NCBI GenBank assembly: GCA_012295275.1
Contig: CM022666.1
Location: 6,139,519-6,203,518, forward strand
Length of the DNA: 64,000 bases
Reading direction: 5' to 3'
From: Chrysomallon squamiferum
Taxonomy: Eukaryota; Mollusca; Gastropoda; Neomphalida; Peltospiridae
Positions 60,090 to 64,000 of this stretch are shown piece by piece. The notes under the pieces are model-generated. The model ran no database searches. It was not told the DNA's origin and saw only the letters and a program-made list of their open reading frames with translations. Every line of letters begins with the position of its first letter. Positions within the stretch are counted from its first letter, which is position 1. The translations under genes were made by a program, and so were the position numbers.

Positions 60090-61436
60090 TACCAGCCATG
60101 TTGTCCAGTGCTCATATAAAGTAGTATTTTTGTAAGCAACTTTATTTGTGTGTGTGTGTGTGAGTGAGTGTTTAGTATTAAATAAACATTAAATTTATTT
60201 AAAAGATTGTGGATATATCGTACACGCCTGTTATTCTATATTTATCAACCAGGATGTAAAGTATTACATGCCTACATTCAGTTCATTGGTTGTTTATTTC
60301 AGCAGATAAGGACTGCAAATATTAACACAAGTACCTTCAGAATACATAATCTATACATTAAACGTTTAGTGTTATTAGTCATATTTTTCTGTAGGTTTGT
60401 GATCGAAGTTGGACATATTTACCGGGCTAAAAGATCAGGTGAGAAATTAGAGAAGTCTTTTGTTTTTCACATGATTGCTAGTATTTAGTATATTCTCGAT
60501 TTAACAATTCAGTTAATGTAGTTCAAATACAGAAAACTTTAATCTGACGGATTAATTCCTTTAGGATTAATCGATATTCAGTGTAAAGTGGATAATATAC
60601 TGGGGTATTGCTAGATAGGCTGCTTATTTATTTATTTATTTATTTATATAAATATTTATTTATTTATTTATTTATTTTAACGTAGCTATTGATAAAACAC
60701 AGGCATATTTTTTTTTTTGCCTTCTTGATTAGGCATTACAGTGAAGAATGTCAAAATATTTTTCTATGAATTTTTTTTGGTCGCTCAGTTTTAGATCGCT
60801 CATTTCGAAAGGCTGACAACAAACATATTCACCAGACAACAAACATATTCACCTCGTGATCTTTCTTGTTACGGGTGGACTTCAACACGATCATTCTCTC
60901 GACATAAAGCAGTGATCCAGAAATACCAGCCATGTTGTCCAGTGCTCATATAAAATAGTATTTTTGTAAGCAACTTTATTTGTGTGTGTGTGTGAGTGAG
61001 TGTTTAGTATTAAATAAACATTAAATTTATTTAAAAAGATTGTGGATATATCGTACACGCCTGTTATTCTATACTTATCAACCAGGATGTAAAGTATTAC
61101 ATGCCTACATTCAGTTCATTGGTTGTTTATTTCAGCAGATAAGGACTGCAAATATTAACACAAGTACCTTCAGAATACATAATCTATACATTAAACGTTT
61201 AGTGTTATTAGTCATATTTTTCTGTAGGTTTGTGATCGAAGTTGGACATATTTACCGGGCTAAAAGATCAGGTGAGAAATTAGAGAAGTCTTTTGTTTTT
61301 CACATGATTGCTAGTATCAATTCAGTTAATATAGTTCAAATACAGAAAACCTTAATCTGACGGATTAATTCCTTTAGGATTAATCGATATTCAGTGTAAA
61401 GTGGATAATATACTGGGGTATTGCTAGATAGGCTGC

Positions 61437-61487
<51 letters not shown>

Positions 61488-61510
61488 TATAAATATTTAT
61501 TTATTTTAAC
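60090..61510. repeat. Two tandem copies of an 833-bp unit
   Basis: 60207 and 61040 begin the same sequence (TGTGGATATATCGTACACGC). Each unit holds the 44-nt exon-like segment (60395-60438, 61228-61271) and a TTTA repeat. Only one such unit plus an older relative exists in the proximal duplication. Confidence 0.85.
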
Positions 61511-62098
61511 GTAGCTATTGATAAAACACAGGCATATTTTAACTTAGGTTCTTCTTGATTAGGCATTACAGTGAAGATTACCAAAATATTTTTCTATGAA
61601 TTTAATGTTTGATATTAACTTTCTTTAGATCGCTCAGTTTCGAATTGGCTGACAACAAACATATTCACCAAAAATTATGAGCACCACTGAGGTTATTTAG
61701 TGACCTCTGTTGTTATGTGTGCACCTGAACACGATCAGTCTCTTGATATAAAGCAGTGAAACGATTGTCCTAGAAAGAAAACAAATAAACCACACCCAGT
61801 ATCTAATCTGACCATTACGTGGCGTCGAGCATATTTATAGTTAAGAATGCAGATGAGAAATCTATGTTTATACCCGATGGGATTTTAGTTATTTTATTCT
61901 GGTTGTTTGTTTGTTGTTTTTTGTTCTTTCTTTTGTTGGCGGTGATGTTGATGTTATTTGATTAGAAGGAAGGGACATTTTTTAATACACCTTCCCATAG
62001 ACTACAACATATCTTTTTTTCTGATGAGCATGTTGAGTCCGGATTATTCATAATACATACGTACATATTGTTAATGTTCTTCTTTGTGCCTGTGCGTC

Positions 62099-62099
<1 letters not shown>

Positions 62100-62145
<46 letters not shown>

Positions 62146-62190
62146 GTGTGTGTGCGTGTGTGTGTGTGTGAGCGCGCGCGCGTGTGTTAG
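62100..62190. repeat. (TG)n microsatellite
   Basis: TG run with CG interruptions just upstream of CARD copy 2. Confidence 0.95.
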
Positions 62191-62302
62191 GGTTATTTAT
62201 TATATTTTATTACTTTTTATTTTATTTCATTTTGTTTTATGTCTTATTTTATTTTTGCTTCTTTATTTATTATTTCGTTTTCTTTCTCACTGAGGACTCT
62301 CC

Positions 62303-63323
62303 ATGTCATCCGGAATGTTCTCAGATTGTCACGGACCTGACATTTCGCTGGATAAAGAAAAAGCTACGTGGAGGGAGACCAACACGTCACGTAAACATAT
62401 GAAATTGGTTTTACATCTGTATAATTGTGTGGACATACGTACACACATACATACAAACACACATTGATACATGAACACATACATACATACGCACACACTA
62501 ACATACATACATACATAGATACATTGATACATGAAAACATACATACATAAACTGATACATGCATACAAACAAGCGTACACACAGACCTAAAGCAGAGAGA
62601 CAGAAAAACAGACGCATAAATATACTAATCACATTCAAGTAACAACTACGTAGTTATCGTTATACTACATTTATTTTCCCTGATCTTTTCACTACTTAGA
62701 CATGAAACGCACACACAGTCACACACACAGACAGGCATATACATCTACATGTGTCTTCTTGTTCTGAGCATTTTATTTATGTTTTGTAAGAAGCACTGGC
62801 ATCCCAACTTTGTTGCACGCGGAATCCCTTGAGAAGAGATGAAACTTTGCTGTAACACATTTAAAACCATACTTTGATATATATATATATATCAAAGTAT
62901 GGTTTTAAATGTGTTACAGTTAACACTGATGCCAAGGCCTGTCATGTTAGGGATTCAGAAATCTCATCCTTACCAGAAAGACCTGCGAAGAAGCTGGTTG
63001 AACCAGAGAAACGAAATCTGTCTGATGTTTGTCCAGCTGAAAGCGAGAAACAGTCGCTGTTTGAGAGGTACATCCGGCCAAAGAACAAAGAGTTTGTTGA
63101 AACAATGGAGCCAGATGGCGTCCTTGATTATCTTTATCAAGAGAGGGTCGTTAACATTGAACAGAAAGAAGACATTAGAAGTGAACGTTGCCGGTCAAAT
63201 AAAAACAGGAAAATCCTAGACATTATAGCACGCAATCCCAAAAGTGTTCAGAAATTCAAACAAGCTTTAATAAATACCAATCAGAAAGATCTGTCTGAGT
63301 TCATAACCTATGACGAGAACTAA
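62303..63323 (+). CDS. Small CARD-domain protein, copy 2 (two exons)
   Basis: Predicted exon 1 62303-62390 (88 nt, MSSGMFSDCHGPDISLDKEK, GTAAAC donor, phase 1) and exon 2 62920-63323 (404 nt), 163 residues. Exon 2 is 15 nt shorter than in copy 1: an in-frame loss of five residues (ADSAK region) before the CARD. The CARD reads SLFERYIRPKNKEFVETMEP, DGVLDYLYQERVVNIEQKED, IRSERCRSNKNRKILDIIAR and ends DLSEFITYDEN with TAA. Differences from copy 1 cluster in the middle of the domain. The exon 2 acceptor lies in a perfect 70-bp palindrome. AATAAA at 63466-63471. Confidence 0.72.
62440..62560. repeat. (CATA)n microsatellite in the CARD copy 2 intron
   Basis: Counterpart of 28975-29110. Confidence 0.9.
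62850..62919. repeat. Perfect 70-bp palindrome ending at the CARD exon 2 acceptor
   Basis: Begins CTGTAACACATTTAAAACCA, has an (AT)n centre at 62884/62885 and ends with the exact complement, whose last bases TTACAG are the splice acceptor. Confidence 0.95.
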
Positions 63324-64000
63324 ATAATTCAGACTGTGAAGTTTTACAAGCAAAATATTAATAATGAAGAATGTGAAACATCTTTTATAATATTAAGAAA
63401 AATATAGACTGAATTTCTGTGATAAAATATGAATAACGTGGATTGTGACTGTATTTGATTTTTCCAATAAATTTAGAGTCCTCACTTTAGCATGAACTTT
63501 GAAATAGCTGCTTAGCTAAAAAATTTAAGAATGAGTTATCTATTCAGATTTTTATATATGCAGGCTGTAAAATGTTACTATGCACCACTATATTAAAATA
63601 TTTTATTATGTTCCATGATTATATAAAATAAAAGAATTCATTATTATTTAATTATCTTTTTCTGTCTTTTTCTTTTCCGTTTCATTTTGTTTTACTTTAT
63701 GTTCTTGGTTACAAGATAATAATTTGGTTTGTGAGGATAAAAAATATTTGAAAATATTAAATGATAATAAAATGTTTTTAGTTTAAATGATAATATTTTA
63801 CAATTATTATATTTGTGCATAAGATATCTTATTACTGATTTATTTTTAAATTACTGTCTTAATTATCTTAGAATTTTTTAACAAAAAAACGAACAAAAGA
63901 TTTCGTATTAGTGATAAATTATTAATGTTGTTGTTTTGTTTTATTTTGTTTTTCAATGTACGGTATCAATGCGCGAACAGTCTCAGTAGACGAGAGGTCA
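63324..64000. other. CARD copy 2 3' flank
   Basis: Counterpart of 29875-30800, shortened by a deletion of roughly 240 bp near 63450. No exon seen before the window ends. Confidence 0.7.

Overview
This is eukaryotic, almost certainly metazoan, nuclear DNA. Genes are split by GT-AG introns, the DNA is AT-rich, and it is crowded with microsatellites, a 35-bp minisatellite and pogo/Tigger-type DNA transposon remnants. The gene content (an animal-type monoamine oxidase, a CARD-domain protein and a secreted cysteine-rich family) and repeat style suggest a lophotrochozoan, most likely a mollusc, but the species cannot be named from the sequence.

Layout: (1) 495-7266, + strand, the last eleven coding exons of a flavin monoamine oxidase (MAO); its first exon(s) lie left of the window. 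One exon carries an apparent +1 frameshift. (2) 7.8-48 kb and 53-58.5 kb hold nine copies or remnants of one unrecognised gene family, called here copies A, B, C, G, D, E, I, F and H in map order. A full copy has five exons: a signal-peptide exon and four modules, all introns in phase 1, giving a predicted secreted protein of about 207-212 residues with 12 cysteines. A/B, D/E and I/F are divergently arranged pairs inside imperfect palindromes whose arms also carry the minisatellite and a Tigger remnant. A, B and F look complete. D has lost one splice acceptor. E lacks the start of its last exon. I has a degraded 3' half. C is cut by a 200-N assembly gap and frameshifted. G and H keep only the 3' exons. 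(3) 28844-29874 and 62303-63323 hold two copies of a small two-exon CARD gene. (4) 31145-31333 is an orphan copy of the MAO membrane-anchor exon, open to its stop.

Large-scale structure: 21672-30800 is repeated in direct orientation at 54900-64000, about 33.2-33.5 kb downstream. The E region is repeated at F about 12.5 kb downstream. The D-side palindrome centre matches the reverse complement of the B side, and the E side matches the A side. The family therefore grew by inverted and tandem segmental duplication beside the 3' end of the MAO gene.

Inferred biology: MAO is a mitochondrial outer-membrane amine oxidase. The CARD protein is probably a small apoptosis or innate-immunity adaptor. 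The cysteine-rich proteins are probably secreted effectors (mucus, defence or signalling). Nothing in the sequence ties the three functions together beyond co-duplication. The expanding modular secreted family is the most likely undescribed system in the window.
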